Shown here: positions 33,590-44,737 of the stretch, piece by piece
How the letters are laid out: every line of letters begins with the position of its first letter
How positions within the stretch are numbered: the stretch's first letter is position 1
Assembly (NCBI RefSeq): GCF_010183535.1
Contig: NC_071332.1
Span: 3,038,001 to 3,102,000 of the forward strand
Direction: 5' to 3'
DNA: 64,000 bases
DNA from: Caenorhabditis remanei
Taxonomy: Eukaryota > Nematoda > Chromadorea > Rhabditida > Rhabditidae
Notes under the pieces: model-generated
What the model was told of the DNA's origin: nothing
Database searches by the model: none
Seen by the model: the letters and a program-made list of their open reading frames with translations, nothing else
Made by a program: the position numbers and the translations under genes

Positions 33590-35707
33590 CAGCCAATCTT
33601 CAAATGCGCGTATCTCAAAAGCTAGCGGAGCTATTAAAAATCTATCAACTACAAAAATGAAGCCCTTTTCTTTATCTACATAGCTCACTAAATTTTAAAA
33701 ACTTTGCTCAGTCCTTAGGCTCACTATACCGCTTTGAAGTTCGCCGTCTTTCCACTCACCGTCAACTTATTGAATCCCTCCACCGCTTTCACATACTCAT
33801 GATGATGTTCGATTTGAGCGTTAAACTTGATACCCATCGCAGTCCCACAAATAATATCCAGGGTGCATCGTTTGAAAAATGGGAAGAGATCTATGGTGTC
33901 CTGAGTTTCCATCGCTTTCTCGATGCAGTCGATGAGGATCTAAACTGAGACTGGTGATGGCCAAGAATTCTGGTGGCCTAACTTTTATTAGAATATGGTT
34001 ACCTTCGATTCACTATTAAAGACATCCAAGTACCCTTCTAACTTTGCAAAATGAAACGCTGGCGTCAACATCTTCCGATGATTCTTCCACTTCTCCCCCT
34101 GCTCCATCAACAGGCCCCCACCGAGCCATGGCACCAGAAATGAGTAGTCGTCGCCCTTGTTCACTTCTGTAGAAGATTCTAGAATAGTCTGTAACCGAAA
34201 TATTCCGATTTTCCGAAATTTTTTATTTTATAGGTACCGCGGCAGTCTTCCCGTTTAATGGCCAGACATAAATACGATTCATCACTTGAGTCCTCATCAA
34301 GTTTGCACCTTTCGCTCGAGCTTCGTTAGCCAAGTTAACAAAGATTTCGACGAAATCTAAAAAATATAAAAAAGAAAAAAGAAAATCCGTCGAGCCGGAT
34401 TCGAACCAGCGACCTAAGGATACCCACTGACTCTACAGTCCTCCGCTCTACCAACTGAGCTATCGACGGCACGAGTCAACAGGGGGCGACAAGCACGTCA
34501 CTTACCTTCCGTTGTCTTATTTTTGAAGAGGGACGCGTTGCCGAATATCGGATGAGCTGGTGGTCCTGGCATCTGAAGAACAGGGAAATCAGATGTCAAT
34601 ATGTTTTCTGTATTATGTAATTGCCCGAATTCCTTAATTAGCAAGTATTTTTTCTGTTCTCTGGAAGATACACAAGAACTTGAGTGGCATAACACACAAT
34701 TAGATATTGCAAAATTTGATTGGAGGGTTGGAAAACTTGGATTCAGAAGACACAACGACTATTTAGAGGAAGTAATTATAATATACTTTACATATTTATT
34801 AGAAGATCGAAACCTGAATATTTTAGTGGAAAAAGTGAAAAAGTTGATGGAATTTCTTAGTTTGTAATTGTCTCCGAGATGCTCCAAATTTTTTGAAAGT
34901 TATATCATTAAGTAGATCAAAACTAGGCCTTCATTTTTGTAGTTGACAACTTTTTGATAGCTACTCACGCTTTTGAGATATGCGCCTCTTAAAATTGCCA
35001 CCTGTTAGTGAGAGAGGATGAGAGGAAGAGACGCAGAGAAACGAGGTGCGCATGCGCTCTGTGGATAGAAGGATTGCTGAAACTGTCATAACTCAAAAGC
35101 GTGAGTAGCTATGAAAAAGTTGCCAATTGCAAAAATGGAGTTCTAGGTTTGATCTACTCAGAAAAATATAATTAATTAAAATCGGTTCAAGTTGAACAAA
35201 GTTATGAGCTGTCAAAGTTCACGAACATTTTCAATGTTTCAAAAAGTCGCAACTGTCAAAGCTTTGTATCTCAAAAGCGTGAGGAGCTATCAAAAAGTTG
35301 TCAACTACAAAAATAAAGCCTTGTATGTAATGTATACAGCAAATGTAAATTTGAAAAGAATAAAGCTAAACCTGAGCCGTGAAACTCTTTCAAAGTCGGT
35401 CATATTTCGGGATGGGGTTGAGAAGTACTGTAACACCACGGATTCCAATTTTTGGAAAACCATAGGAATACTGCTGGGAAATTGCGCCAGAAACACGCCA
35501 GCTTCTCAGAATCTTCCCTAAGGTACTCTAGGTACTACAGTAGCTCAAAACAGTTCAGTAGCCAAACCGATTTACCGTAAGCCACATTTTAATCTACCTT
35601 ACCTTCCCTCCATAGATCCAGAACTTTCTCATCAGCCTGATATTATCATAGAATGATAAAAGGTACACCAAGAATAAGATGATGGCCACCGGAATTAGTA
35701 TTGACAT
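30892..35707 (-). CDS. Cytochrome P450, CYP4 clan (P450-A)
   Basis: Exons: 35603-35707, 34506-34572, 34238-34356, 34003-34188, 33760-33939, 32544-33054, 30991-31277 and 30892-30945. All phases match, giving 502 aa. There is an N-terminal membrane anchor ([20 protein letters not shown]) and a proline hinge [28 protein letters not shown] covers the C-helix, AGHDTT (309-314) is the I-helix oxygen-activation motif, and ESKR (368-371) is the Exx[11 protein letters not shown] (441-450) is the haem loop, with ligand Cys448. It is a microsomal haem monooxygenase using NADPH-P450 reductase; CYP4-clan enzymes often hydroxylate fatty acids. The substrate is unknown. The next gene in the same direction (39389-42430) is a paralogue. 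Introns contain family A repeats, and a tRNA gene lies in intron 2. Confidence 0.93.
31515..31690. repeat. Family A element, partial
   Basis: The core GAGAGAGACGAAGAGAAGAC is present, with the right arm CTATCAAAAAATTGTCAACT. It lies in the intron before the P450-A haem-loop exon. Confidence 0.55.
31831..31988. repeat. Family A element, right-hand part
   Basis: GAAGACGCAGAGAAGTCAGA is followed by CTATCAAAAAGTTGTCAACT. Downstream sequence to 32340 is paralogous to 23385-23815 (CTACAGTA-rich). Confidence 0.6.
33074..33324. repeat. Family A hairpin element
   Basis: It runs from TGTAGATCAAAACTAGGCC to CCCTTTTTTTGATCTACA, with a diverged centre (GGCGCAGACAGTCACACACC). Located in a P450-A intron. 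Confidence 0.7.
33424..33682. repeat. Family A element expanded by a CT microsatellite
   Basis: The core CGCAGAGAAATGAGACACCC is followed by GCTTCTCTGCGTCT and an uninterrupted (CT)n run of about 60 bp (about 33527-33586). The microsatellite appears to have grown out of the CTCTCT of the hairpin core. Located in the same P450-A intron. Confidence 0.75.
34386..34469 (-). tRNA. tRNA-Tyr (GTA anticodon), with an 11-nt intron
   Basis: On the minus strand the acceptor stem CCGTCGA pairs fully with TCGACGG, with A as discriminator base. Box A is TAGCTCAGTTGG and box B is GGTTCGAATCC. The anticodon loop is CTGTAG, an intron of about AGTCAGTGGGT, then A, flanked by GAGGA and TCCTT. Removing the intron leaves 73 nt. 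A TTTTC run follows as pol III terminator. It lies inside the 149-nt second intron of P450-A, on the same strand. Confidence 0.95.
34911..35158. repeat. Family A hairpin element
   Basis: It runs from GTAGATCAAAACTAGGCC to TCTAGGTTTGATCTAC, with the core GAGACGCAGAGAAACGAGG. A further single arm (CTATCAAAAAGTTGTCAACT) follows at 35286-35310. Located in P450-A intron 1. Confidence 0.7.
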
Positions 35708-36299
35708 AGTTTTGGTAGCCTTGAAGAAGTGCAATGGGAAAGGACGACGTAAATAAGTCAATTAGCCGAAGGGGGATGGGCGGTACTGATTGACTTGTGA
35801 ATGATTTGAAAAAGGGGCGGGGCTTCCAACAACACACAAACTACGATTCGATTTGAACTTTTCAAATTTAATAGGCTCCGCCCCTTCCCCTTGGACAGTT
35901 TGTAGCGTGTAACATATTGTTCAACTGATACCATCAGACGGGTATCAATTACCTTTTTTCTTTTTCTCGAGTGTCTCTTCTCTTCTGTTTGATATCGTCG
36001 TGCGTGCGGGTCTCTTGATAAGGGCGCCATAGATCTGGAAGAAATTTGAACAGGTTGCCGGTGATCTCAATTCTTTGATCATCGGGTGGGAGGTGATTTG
36101 CAACTGTTTCCTGCTTGTCTCGTTTTTGTGACAAGACAGGTCATGTTCTGATTTTGTTTGTTACCGCTTAAAAAACGAAAATTTTAGGGCTGGGGAGTGT
36201 GAGACGGGGTAAAGGGTAGGTAGGAAGTAAATTTTTGGAATTAATTTGGGAAATTTTTCAATGTTTCGAGGCTTAACGGGATGGGATAAAAGCATACCT

Positions 36300-36960
36300 G
36301 CAACACGGGCCAACGTGTAACTCGCTTAAAACTCAATATTATGAGTTGAAAAGTATACCAAAATGTAGATCTCGGCAAGCTCTATGTCTGTGGCCAACTA
36401 CAGTACTGGTCATAAAGAATGGGACACTTGCAGTTTTTAGTTGAAAATGGTCAACTTTGTGACTGTGACACGGCCTCCCTGATAGTCTCACAATATTGAT
36501 CTTTTATGGAGTGTATAGATCACAAACAGAGCTTCATTTTTGTAGTTGACCACTTTTTTATACCGTCACATCCTAAGAAGTTAGCAATCGTCAATGTAAA
36601 TCGCTTAAAAATCTCCTCTTTTAGCACTTAAACAATGCAAAAATAACAAGGAAATATTTTGACTACCTGTAACTTCGTAGGATGTGCCCGTACAAAAACG
36701 TTGTCATCTCCAAAAATGAAGCTTTATTTGTGATCTATATACTCCATATACAATCGATATTGTGAGACTATCAGGGAGGCCGTGTCACACTCACAAAGTT
36801 GACCATTTTCAACTAAAAACAGAAAGTGTCGCATTCTTTATTGCCAGTACTGTCCGTACCGGATGGCTTTTGATTAATGTACTGCGAGTCGGAAAAATTG
36901 TTTTTACAAAACGCGAAAAGGGCCAAAAAAACCATTCTAGCCAGGGTTGAGTGGAATTCC
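36300..36960. repeat. Family B element split by a family C element
   Basis: Family B sequence runs to TGTCTGTGGCCAACTA and resumes at GTACCGGATGGCTTTTGATT. Between them (about 36408-36853) lies a palindrome with ends ACAGTACTGGTCATAAAGAA and TTCTTTATTGCCAGTACTGT. Its inner arms are TTTTTGTAGTTGACCACTTT and a diverged inverse. Confidence 0.7.
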
Positions 36961-38139
36961 GCGGTATTTTTTTCATTCCGCCTTCCGCCTTTTTTTCAGC
37001 GAAGCTATCCGTTTTTACCAAAAAACGACATTTAACACAAATGTAACCATTTTTTGGGGCGTTTTACAACAAAATAATATAAATGTCCCGCTTTCCGCAA
37101 TTCAAAAAACTGCATTCCGCTCCACTATATTTTTCTACATAGAACTTACTGTGATCCTCATTTTTGTATATTTTTCAGCTCATAATGTTGCGATTCAAGC
37201 GAGTCACGCGCCGGAACGTTTTTTTTTAGAAAATCTGCAGAAGTTTCAATTTTGGTAAATGAAATGTTCTGAGCCAAACAGGAAGCAGGCAGTGTAAAAT
37301 ATACTTAATTTTCAGGATTTCCCCAAAAAATGTTCAAATTTTTTGAATCACGTTAGCACAAAACTAACTGGGACTATATTTGTGATTAGTAGACGTCTCC
37401 CTCTAGGTTATGATATAACCTTGACGGTTCAACAGACTTCTTGGCTTCTTATTTTTGTTCGCGTTCTCTCAGATACTCTCATCTGCGTTTATGTTCTATT
37501 ATTAGCATCCCCACTGTTACAATAGCTTGGGGATGAGGCGGTAGGCGGACTCTAAAACCATAAGAACTCTTACTGTAATCACCCCCGATTTATGACTTCC
37601 TAAATCGTGACATTTCTCATTTCCGTTAGACATCGAATCATTTTGTACCCGTAAACATCATTGTCTCAGGTATTCTGCAAAACCTGTCTTGAGACACGTT
37701 TTGTACAACTTTGTAACAGTTGATCTTTGTAAGAACAGAAATCAGATTCGTCACAGTTTCGAATAACATTTGGAAGAATATTTTTTGGGTTGTTCAGAAT
37801 CTCTAGATCTCACTATCAGATTCCAATTGTTAACAAAAATGTCTTCCTCATATAATTCCTTTCATCCTAATATGATATCATTTCTGCCTTGTGTCTTGTT
37901 CAGAACACAGTGTCTCTGCGGTCTCTTAACTCTCTCGCAGACTTATTTAGGTACCGATGACTTTTAAAAAGCGATTGTTATCTTTTTACTAGGAAGTTTC
38001 TTGTAAAAATAAAACCATTTTCTGGTCATTTGATTCTGATATTTTTTTGATTGGGAGATGATGAGGCCCATACTCCAAGGGTACAACGAATGAGACTTGT
38101 TTTGGAGGGTTGGAGGGTACTTTGGTTTTATGCGGACCA

Positions 38140-38240
38140 AAACGAACCGGCGCGTAACTCGCTTTAAACTCAATATTATGAGATGAAGAATATACTAAAA
38201 TGTAGATCTCGGCGAGCTCAATATTTCTGACCTGAAAATT
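38140..38240. repeat. Family B arm
   Basis: CGCGTAACTCGCTTTAAACT, CAATATTATGAGATGAAGAA and GATCTCGGCGAGCTCAATAT form one arm of family B. Confidence 0.6.
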
Positions 38241-38272
38241 TGTATTCGAATTTGTAATCGGCATGCATTTTT

Positions 38273-38799
38273 GGGCTCTATTCCAGTTTAGATGTCCTTT
38301 GAAAACTTGAACGTCCCAGAAAACACTTAGACGTCCCTTAAATCACTCAGACGTCCTTTGAAATATTTAAACGTCCTTTCGGATCCCAAATATGTTCAAA
38401 AATGTTTAAACGTCCCGAAAAACATTTAGACGTCCCAAAAAACATTTAGACGTCCCATCAAATATTAAGACGTCCCTTGAAGTCTGAAAATTTGGTTTTA
38501 AATAATTAGACGTCCCAAAAAACATCTACTAAAAGTCACTGAAAGTGTTCAAGGGACGTCTAAATATTTTTGGGACGTTTAAATGTCTTTTGGGACGTCT
38601 AAATCTTCAGAACTGTTTTTTGGGACTTTAAGGGACGGCTAAACATTTTATGGGACGTGTAAACGTTTTTTGGGACGTCTAAACTTTTGAAAAGACGTTG
38701 CGAAAGGCCGTTTGTGCGAAAGGCCGTTTAAGTGTTTCAAGGGACGTTTAAGTGTTTTTTGGGACGTTTTTAAAGGACATCTAAACTGGAATAGAGCCC
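38273..38799. repeat. 527-bp TIR element made of GACGTCC units
   Basis: Perfect terminal inverted repeats of about 25 bp begin GGGCTCTATTCCAGTTTAGA and end TCTAAACTGGAATAGAGCCC. Inside are about a dozen TTTAGACGTCCC-type words in the left half and their inverses (GGGACGTCTAAA) in the right half. The flanks ATTTTT on both sides could be a target duplication, but they are low-complexity. No transposase is encoded. Confidence 0.8.
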
Positions 38800-39069
38800 A
38801 TTTTTGCGTCAAGTACGATGCATGCACACAGTGCATCATATCTGACGACATTAATGGTTTACCTATTCAAATTTTCAAGTTCCCGAAAAATTTTCGGGAA
38901 ATCTGGAAACGTTTTTCCCTCGTTTTATTCGGCTTCGGTACATTTCGCAACCGCAGAATTTGCAACCTGCCGTTTTGAAACCGAAACATTGAAACATAAA
39001 ATGTGATACTCAAATTCAAAATGTTCTTTTGGGAAATGCTGGTTGCGAAACGATCAGTTGCGAAATGTC

Positions 39070-39310
39070 CGAAAATCAATATTATGAGCATAAAAATATA
39101 CCTAAATGGAGATCTCGGCGAGTTCTATGTCTGTGGCCTACTACGGGCCGGATGACTATTCGTAAATGTGCCACAGGCCGGGATAAAGTTAAAAAAAAAC
39201 ACGAAAATGCCAAAAAAAGCCACTATAGGCCGGCCCGTCAGAGACATGGAACTCGTCGAGATCTACGTGTTTTAGGCGAGTTACGCGCCGCCCCAGTTTG
39301 CAAGTGCCGC
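39070..39310. repeat. Family B hairpin element
   Basis: It contains GAGATCTCGGCGAGTTCTAT, CTACTACGGGCCGGATGACT and ATTCGTAAATGTGCCACAGG. The inverse end AACTCGTCGAGATCTACGTG lies at about 39250. Confidence 0.65.
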
Positions 39311-39388
39311 AAATTTCGTGATTATTCAAACAATACCGCCTCGACACATTTGTTACACATTTATTACAGAAGTGGAAAACAAATCACA

Positions 39389-42300
39389 TCAAATCCTTTT
39401 AATCAATTTCACTGGAATCCCCCTCGATGGCTTAGACACAGCCTCGAAACACGGCAAGCTTTCATCAAACTTCAGCGTTGGCTCAATCCGATAATTGCGG
39501 ACCAAGTGGGCGACCATCACCTTCTCGTTCAAAATCGAGAACTTTTGACCGATACAATTCTTGACTCCGGCAGAAAACGGCACGAAATCATAGGGGTGTC
39601 GTTTGGCACATTCTTCAGGAAGAAAGCGATCCGGGTCGAAGATTTCCGGGTTTTTGAAGACGTGATGGTTTTTGTGGAGAATGAATGGGGAGATGGAGAT
39701 GTTGGCGCCGGCGGGGATCGTGTAGCCGTCTGGAATTTTTCAATTTTTGTAAGGTAGCTAGATCGATGTTAGCTCTCTATAGGTCTGCAAGGTTTTCAGA
39801 TATGCGCCTTTAAAAATAGGTAGAGACGCAGAGAAGCGAGGGTGTCTCGTTTCTCTGCGTCTCTTTTTTTGGGCTATCTAACTTTGAAGCTTCGTATCTC
39901 AAAAGTGTGAATAGCTATCAAAAAATATTCAATCACAAAAACAAAGCCCATGATACAATCTTCATTTCTGTAGTTGATCACTTTTTGATAGATCTGCATG
40001 GCTTTGAGTTATATAGCTTGAAAGACAGGTTCTCTGCGCACTCTCTCAAAATTGTGGATAGATATGAAAAATTGATAATTACAAAAATATAGCTCTAGAA
40101 TTTATCTAAATTTTTGTAGTTGACAACTTTCTACTAGCATCTCTAGGTTTTGAGATATGTGCCTTTAAAAATAGGCAATATGAGCCAAGAAAAGGAGAGA
40201 GACGCAGAGAAGCGAGGGTGACTCGTTTCTCTCCGTCTCTTTCCTGGATGTCACAGCAAAAGGTTGTCAACTACAAAATCAATCTTCACACAATTTTTCA
40301 CATTTTTTTAGTTTACTACTTTTTGATGGCCCTTCACGCTTTTGAGATACACCGCTTTGAAATTAAAGGTGAGAGAGAGAGTGAGGGGAAACGTAGACAT
40401 GCAGACACTCTCGCTTTTCTGCGTCTCCCTTCATCTTCAAATGCGCATATCTCAAAATCTAGAACAGCTATTAAGAAGTTGACCATTACAAAAATATTGC
40501 CCTAATTTCGATCTACCCAACTAACCAATCTCCATCTCATTCTGCAACTGTCTCTCCACTGCTGGCACGGGTGCAATAATCCGTTTCGACTCTCTCAACA
40601 CCCTATCCAAGTAGTTCAGCTGATTTGCTTGCTCATAAGAGATGTCACCATTCGGATCCTCCCCACACACCTCCACCAACTCTTCATAAACGTTCTGTTG
40701 GACATCTGGGTTATGAGCAAGATTCCAACAGGACCACGAACAAGAAGTTGTCGTTGTGTCGTGTCCTCCGAACATGAATGTATCAACTTCTTGTCTTAAA
40801 TCTTCCTCAGTGAATACATTGGACTCTGTCTTACTCAGCATCAAATCGAGGAAATTCATACTTCGTTTTGATCTGGATTTTTCAGCTTCACCGGATTCCA
40901 GAGCTGCTTTTCTTTCGGCGATGATCTAAATTCCTTATAATTGATCACAAAATAAAAATCTCAAAAAGAACTTACATCTCCAGTAAATTTTTTCAAGGTG
41001 TAACAAAAGTCATCTTGTCGCTTTTTGTGTCCGAAAAGCCAGAAGAGGAAGGGATTCCACATGAGAGGGGAGTAGGCGTATTCGAGCTGAAACTTGGAAG
41101 TGTGAAAGGTTATCAAAAAATTGTCAACTACAAAAATGTAGAGCGGGATAAGATCTATATTTTTACAGTTGACAAAATTTTGGTAGCATTGCTAGCTTTA
41201 GAGATATGCGCTGTTGAAGTTGGGTAGCTAGAAGTGAGAGAGAGAGCAAGAGGGTGAGAGACGCAGAGAAGTCACATACTCTCATTTCTCATTTGTCTCT
41301 TTCATATACCAATTTGGCAGAAAGTGTGTAATGTCTAAATCATGTGCTTAAAACCAAAAAATATTTAAAACCTAAGCAGAAAAGCCAACTACTCTCGCTT
41401 CTCTGCGCCCTCTTGTTCTCTGACTTCCTGCAACGGTTTTTTAAAAGCCTATATCTTAAATACTCGCAAGAATATCAAAAAGTTGTCAACTACAAAAATG
41501 TAGAGCTGGACTAGATCTATATTTTTACAATTGACAAAATTTTCATAGCATTGCTAGCTTTAGAGATATGCGCCTTCAAAGTTTGATAGCTGGAAGTGAG
41601 AGAGAGAGAGAGTGAGAAACGCAGAGAAGTCAGACACTCTCGTTTCTTTGCGCTCTCTACAAAACTGTATATCCAACATACCATCATCGCAGTATACCCC
41701 TCGACTGCTTGCAGATACGGATGCTCATGATTAAACTGAGCACTGACTTTCGTTCCCATCGCAGTTTCACAAATCACATCCAGCGTGCACCGGTTTATAT
41801 AAGGATGAAGGTTGACAGTTTCTCCATTTTCAGAGAATTTCTCCAGACAGTCAACAAGAATTTTCGATTCCTGATTGAAGACGTCAAAGTATCCTTCTAA
41901 CTTTGCAAAGTGGAATGACGGGGTGATCAGTTTACGGTGGTTTTTCCAACGCTCCCCGACGCTGTAATATGGAAAAATTAGAGAAGGAAAATGCGCTCTA
42001 CCGCACTTACGAAACAAGTAGTCCACCGCCGATCCACGGCCCAAAGAAGTCATAACTCTCTCCTTTGTGAATTTCTGTGGTAGACTCCAGAATCTTGGCA
42101 GTAGCTTTGCCGGTTATCGGGTAGACCAAAAGTTGTCCGGGTAACAAGAATCGGATGACTGACTTGCCTTGGTCACGTGCCTTGCGGGCCTCCTCTTGCA
42201 TCATTTTTATTAGTCCTGAAATGGAATTAGAAAGTGCGCTCTATTGAACTCTTGTTACCATGACTCGTCTCATTCTGAAACATTGACATATTCCCGGTTA

Positions 42301-42430
42301 GCCAGTGACCTGGGGGTCCTGGTATCTTTGAGCCATAATAGTTGGCCTTCCGGATGCTTTGCAATTTTTTGAATAGGGAAAATAGGACAAGGACGGCGAA
42401 GGAAATAAGAATTGGTAATAGGAGAGCCAT
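39389..42430 (-). CDS. Cytochrome P450, CYP4 clan (P450-B)
   Basis: Exons: 42259-42430, 42011-42215, 41682-41961, 40976-41086, 40526-40925 and 39389-39729. All phases match, giving 502 aa, the same length as its tandem paralogue P450-A. Features: anchor MALLLPILISFAVLVLFSLF, hinge KIPGPPGH, GERWKNHRKLITPSFHFAKL, I-helix GGHDTT, ExxR ESKR, PERF-region [11 protein letters not shown], and haem loop FSAGVKNCIG with Cys448. The haem loop has Lys446 where FxxGxRxCxG normally has Arg. P450-A retains the Arg. The residue normally contacts a haem propionate, and Lys may still do so. The two genes share only part of their intron positions. TATATAAG at 42461-42468 (minus) is a TATA-like box 31-38 bp upstream of the ATG. 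Confidence 0.93.
39745..40516. repeat. Array of four family A elements in a P450-B intron
   Basis: Cores GAGACGCAGAGAAGCGAGGG (39822), a reduced copy near 40030, GAGACGCAGAGAAGCGAGGG (40198) and a diverged copy near 40390 are each flanked by inverted TAGTTGACAACTTT-type arms. They fill almost the whole 796-bp intron. Confidence 0.7.
41105..41665. repeat. Family A elements in another P450-B intron
   Basis: Two duplicated arms (CAAAAAGTTGTCAACTACAA, ATGTAGAGC, GATCTATATTTTTACA(G/A)TTGACAAAATTTT) occur at about 41110-41230 and 41475-41600. Each is followed by GAGAAACGCAGAGAAGTCA(G/C)A-type cores. This suggests a local tandem duplication of about 370 bp. Confidence 0.65.
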
Positions 42431-42460
42431 TTTTTGAGTTGGTTGTGTTTTACCGGTTGT

Positions 42461-42468
42461 CTTATATA
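42461..42468 (-). promoter_or_regulatory. TATA-like box of P450-B
   Basis: TATATAAG on the minus strand, 31-38 bp upstream of the ATG at 42430. Confidence 0.5.
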
Positions 42469-42624
42469 CCACTGTCTATGATGATCAATGGGTAGACTCT
42501 ACCCAAATCGTGCAGTCAGACAAATGTGTAGTTTGTATTGATGGAGGCAACTTTGTTGGAATCTTTCAACAGTATTATGCAGTTAAAATGTTTAATTTTT
42601 ATATATTTAGATTCATCAAGATTA

Positions 42625-42788
42625 GAGCTTCATTTTTGTAGTTGACCAATTTTTTCTAGGACTTTTCCCTGGAAAGTTACAAGCAAAAGTACCAGGTTCT
42701 CCACTTTAAAGGCGCATATCTCAAAAGCGTGAATAGCGATCAAAAAGTTGTCAACTACAAAAATAAAGCTCTGGTTTTGATCTACACA
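42625..42788. repeat. Family A element, partial
   Basis: TTCATTTTTGTAGTTGACCA faces CAAAAAGTTGTCAACTACAA, and the end is TCTGGTTTTGATCTACA. The central GACGCAGAGAA core is missing. Confidence 0.6.
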
Positions 42789-43329
42789 ACCATATTAAAA
42801 TTAGATAACCTTAATCACTTTTAAGACCAGGGCACTCTTTTAAAATAGATCGTTTTCACCTCATCGGTATTTCGTACAATACAAAGTACGGAATGAAAGG
42901 AGGTAAATTGCTATCAGCAGAGCGTAGCAGGACAAACAAATTTAATGGGATGGGAGGGGTAAGTATTTTGTTTTGGTTTTTTTTGGGAAATTGAAGTGGT
43001 TGGAAATTGTGTTCGCTGTTTTTTTTTAAATTGGCGGTCTATTATTAATGACAGATTCTGTGTCAATATTGAAATGCTCAAACCCCTGCTCAGAAAGATT
43101 TTGTTATTTCTTATTTTGTTAAGAAAATATTCGCAGAGATCAAAAAGTGAACTCGATAGATTCTAGTGTTCCCCAAATTCGTTAATTAGCAAGTATTATT
43201 CTGTTCTATGGTAGATACACACCTGAAAGAAGTACTTGAAAGTGTATGGCATAACACACAATGTTGGAGAATAGAGTGACGGATTCAGAGGACACAACGG
43301 TTGTGATACGTGTTGAACATGAAAACAGT

Positions 43330-43740
43330 CAAATTTAACGAGAACTGGATTTTGAGATACAGTCCCGTTATATACAATTTGGCCTTTTTTAGTCGAAAAT
43401 CACTAACTTTGAGAGGGTGTTACGATATCACAGATTTTCCCACAATGTAAACTATGTATAAACTATACAGAACAAGAGTAAAGCTTCATTTTTGTAGTTG
43501 CCAATTTTTTTGTACGTACCGACACTCCCTAGCAAGTTACAAATCGAAAAAGTCATTTCTCTCTGAAATTGATCAATTTCAGTGCAAAATTCTGCGATTT
43601 TTAGCTGTCCCTTTAGAATGACCATAACTGTACATAGCTTTTGTAGAACAATCAGTGATACCGTAACACCCTTTGGTCATTTTCAATTGAGAAAGATCAA
43701 ATTGTATATCTTACTGTAACATAAAAGTTTAGTACCAGTA
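43330..43740. repeat. Family C-like palindromic element
   Basis: ACTTTGAGAGGGTGTTACG and CTTCATTTTTGTAGTTGCCA match family C. CTCCCTAGCAAGTTACAAAT and its surroundings are diverged copies of the inner arm. Confidence 0.55.
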
Positions 43741-44728
43741 TCAGACACATATGTAATTGCCTATTAAAATTATGTACCGTAATATAATGTCTTTCTGAAT
43801 TTGACACATGAAAGTCAGAAGTGGAGACTTTTACAGCTCCACTGATACCAGATGAGTAATATGTTTAAGAAACTGAAAAAAACCAATAAAGTACATTTTG
43901 AGTTACCGTAGAACCTGTAACCCATATTTCGAATAACTTCAACTTTCCATTGTTACATATTCTACAGTATGTAGAAAATAGGATATGGCGTTATGATAGA
44001 GGTTTTTAAAGTGACCAGTCCGCCACCCTGCCCTTGGTAGGTAGACATAGAACTCGCCAAGATCTACATTTTGGTATATTTTTCAGCCCTTAACAGTGCG
44101 TTTTAAGCAAGATACGCGCCGGCCCATGCCGGTCAAGGTAAGAAAAAAGGCACCTAGGGAAAACAACGGACCACACTTAATTATTCATGATTCACTAAAT
44201 TTTAGTCATGATCGACCTTTTACAAAAAATCATTTCATTACAGACCCCTGACTAATTTTCCCCCGACCTATGATAAACTGATTGTTGATCCCTCACTCCT
44301 TCCTCCTCCTCCCGACATAAATCCCTCAAATAATTCCGTCTCCTGCAAAAGAAGCTACAAGCCGCTACCCGAGTGATCATCAAAGATTATGGCTATTGCG
44401 CAATCATGTGTACATTTCCCGCCGATCCAGTTCCCACGTGCGAATTGAATAAGTCCATTGTTTACAGAATGTTTCTGGTGAGAGGGGGAGCACAAAGCAG
44501 AATAGACGGCGGTACTGGAGCCCCCCATGCCCGAGGCAAAACTTTTTTCCCCTACCGCCGCCGTAACCGGAATTGTTACTACTCGAGTGTTTGTGTTCTT
44601 TGACGGCTCTCTCCCTCTTTGACAGCATACCGATGACTAGCCGTACCTGCCAACCAAATCACACAGACTGATACAAAAAAGTTGCCAACCCATGGTCAGT
44701 AGGGGCGCTATCCCCCACCCAGGGGCGC

Positions 44729-44737
44729 ATATATAAG
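44729..44737 (+). promoter_or_regulatory. TATA box of the PQ-rich secreted protein gene
   Basis: ATATATAAG lies 41-49 bp upstream of the ATG at 44778. All six genes of this secreted family have a comparable box. Confidence 0.65.

Larger units (their letters stand above)
35708..39388. other. Intergenic between the two P450 genes
   Basis: It includes the P450-A promoter region, a family B copy split by family C (36300-36960), a further partial family B arm (37135-37215, 38140-38240, 39070-39310), and a GACGTCC-rich TIR element (38273-38799). A minus-strand open frame at 35949-36134 was considered and not called. No gene is supported. Confidence 0.45.

Noticed and set aside
35949..36134. Minus-strand frame of 61 codons containing NLFKFLPDLWRPYQ
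   Set aside because: It begins without an ATG, has no consistent splice partners and lies in the P450-A upstream region. It could be a diverged exon but is not supported.
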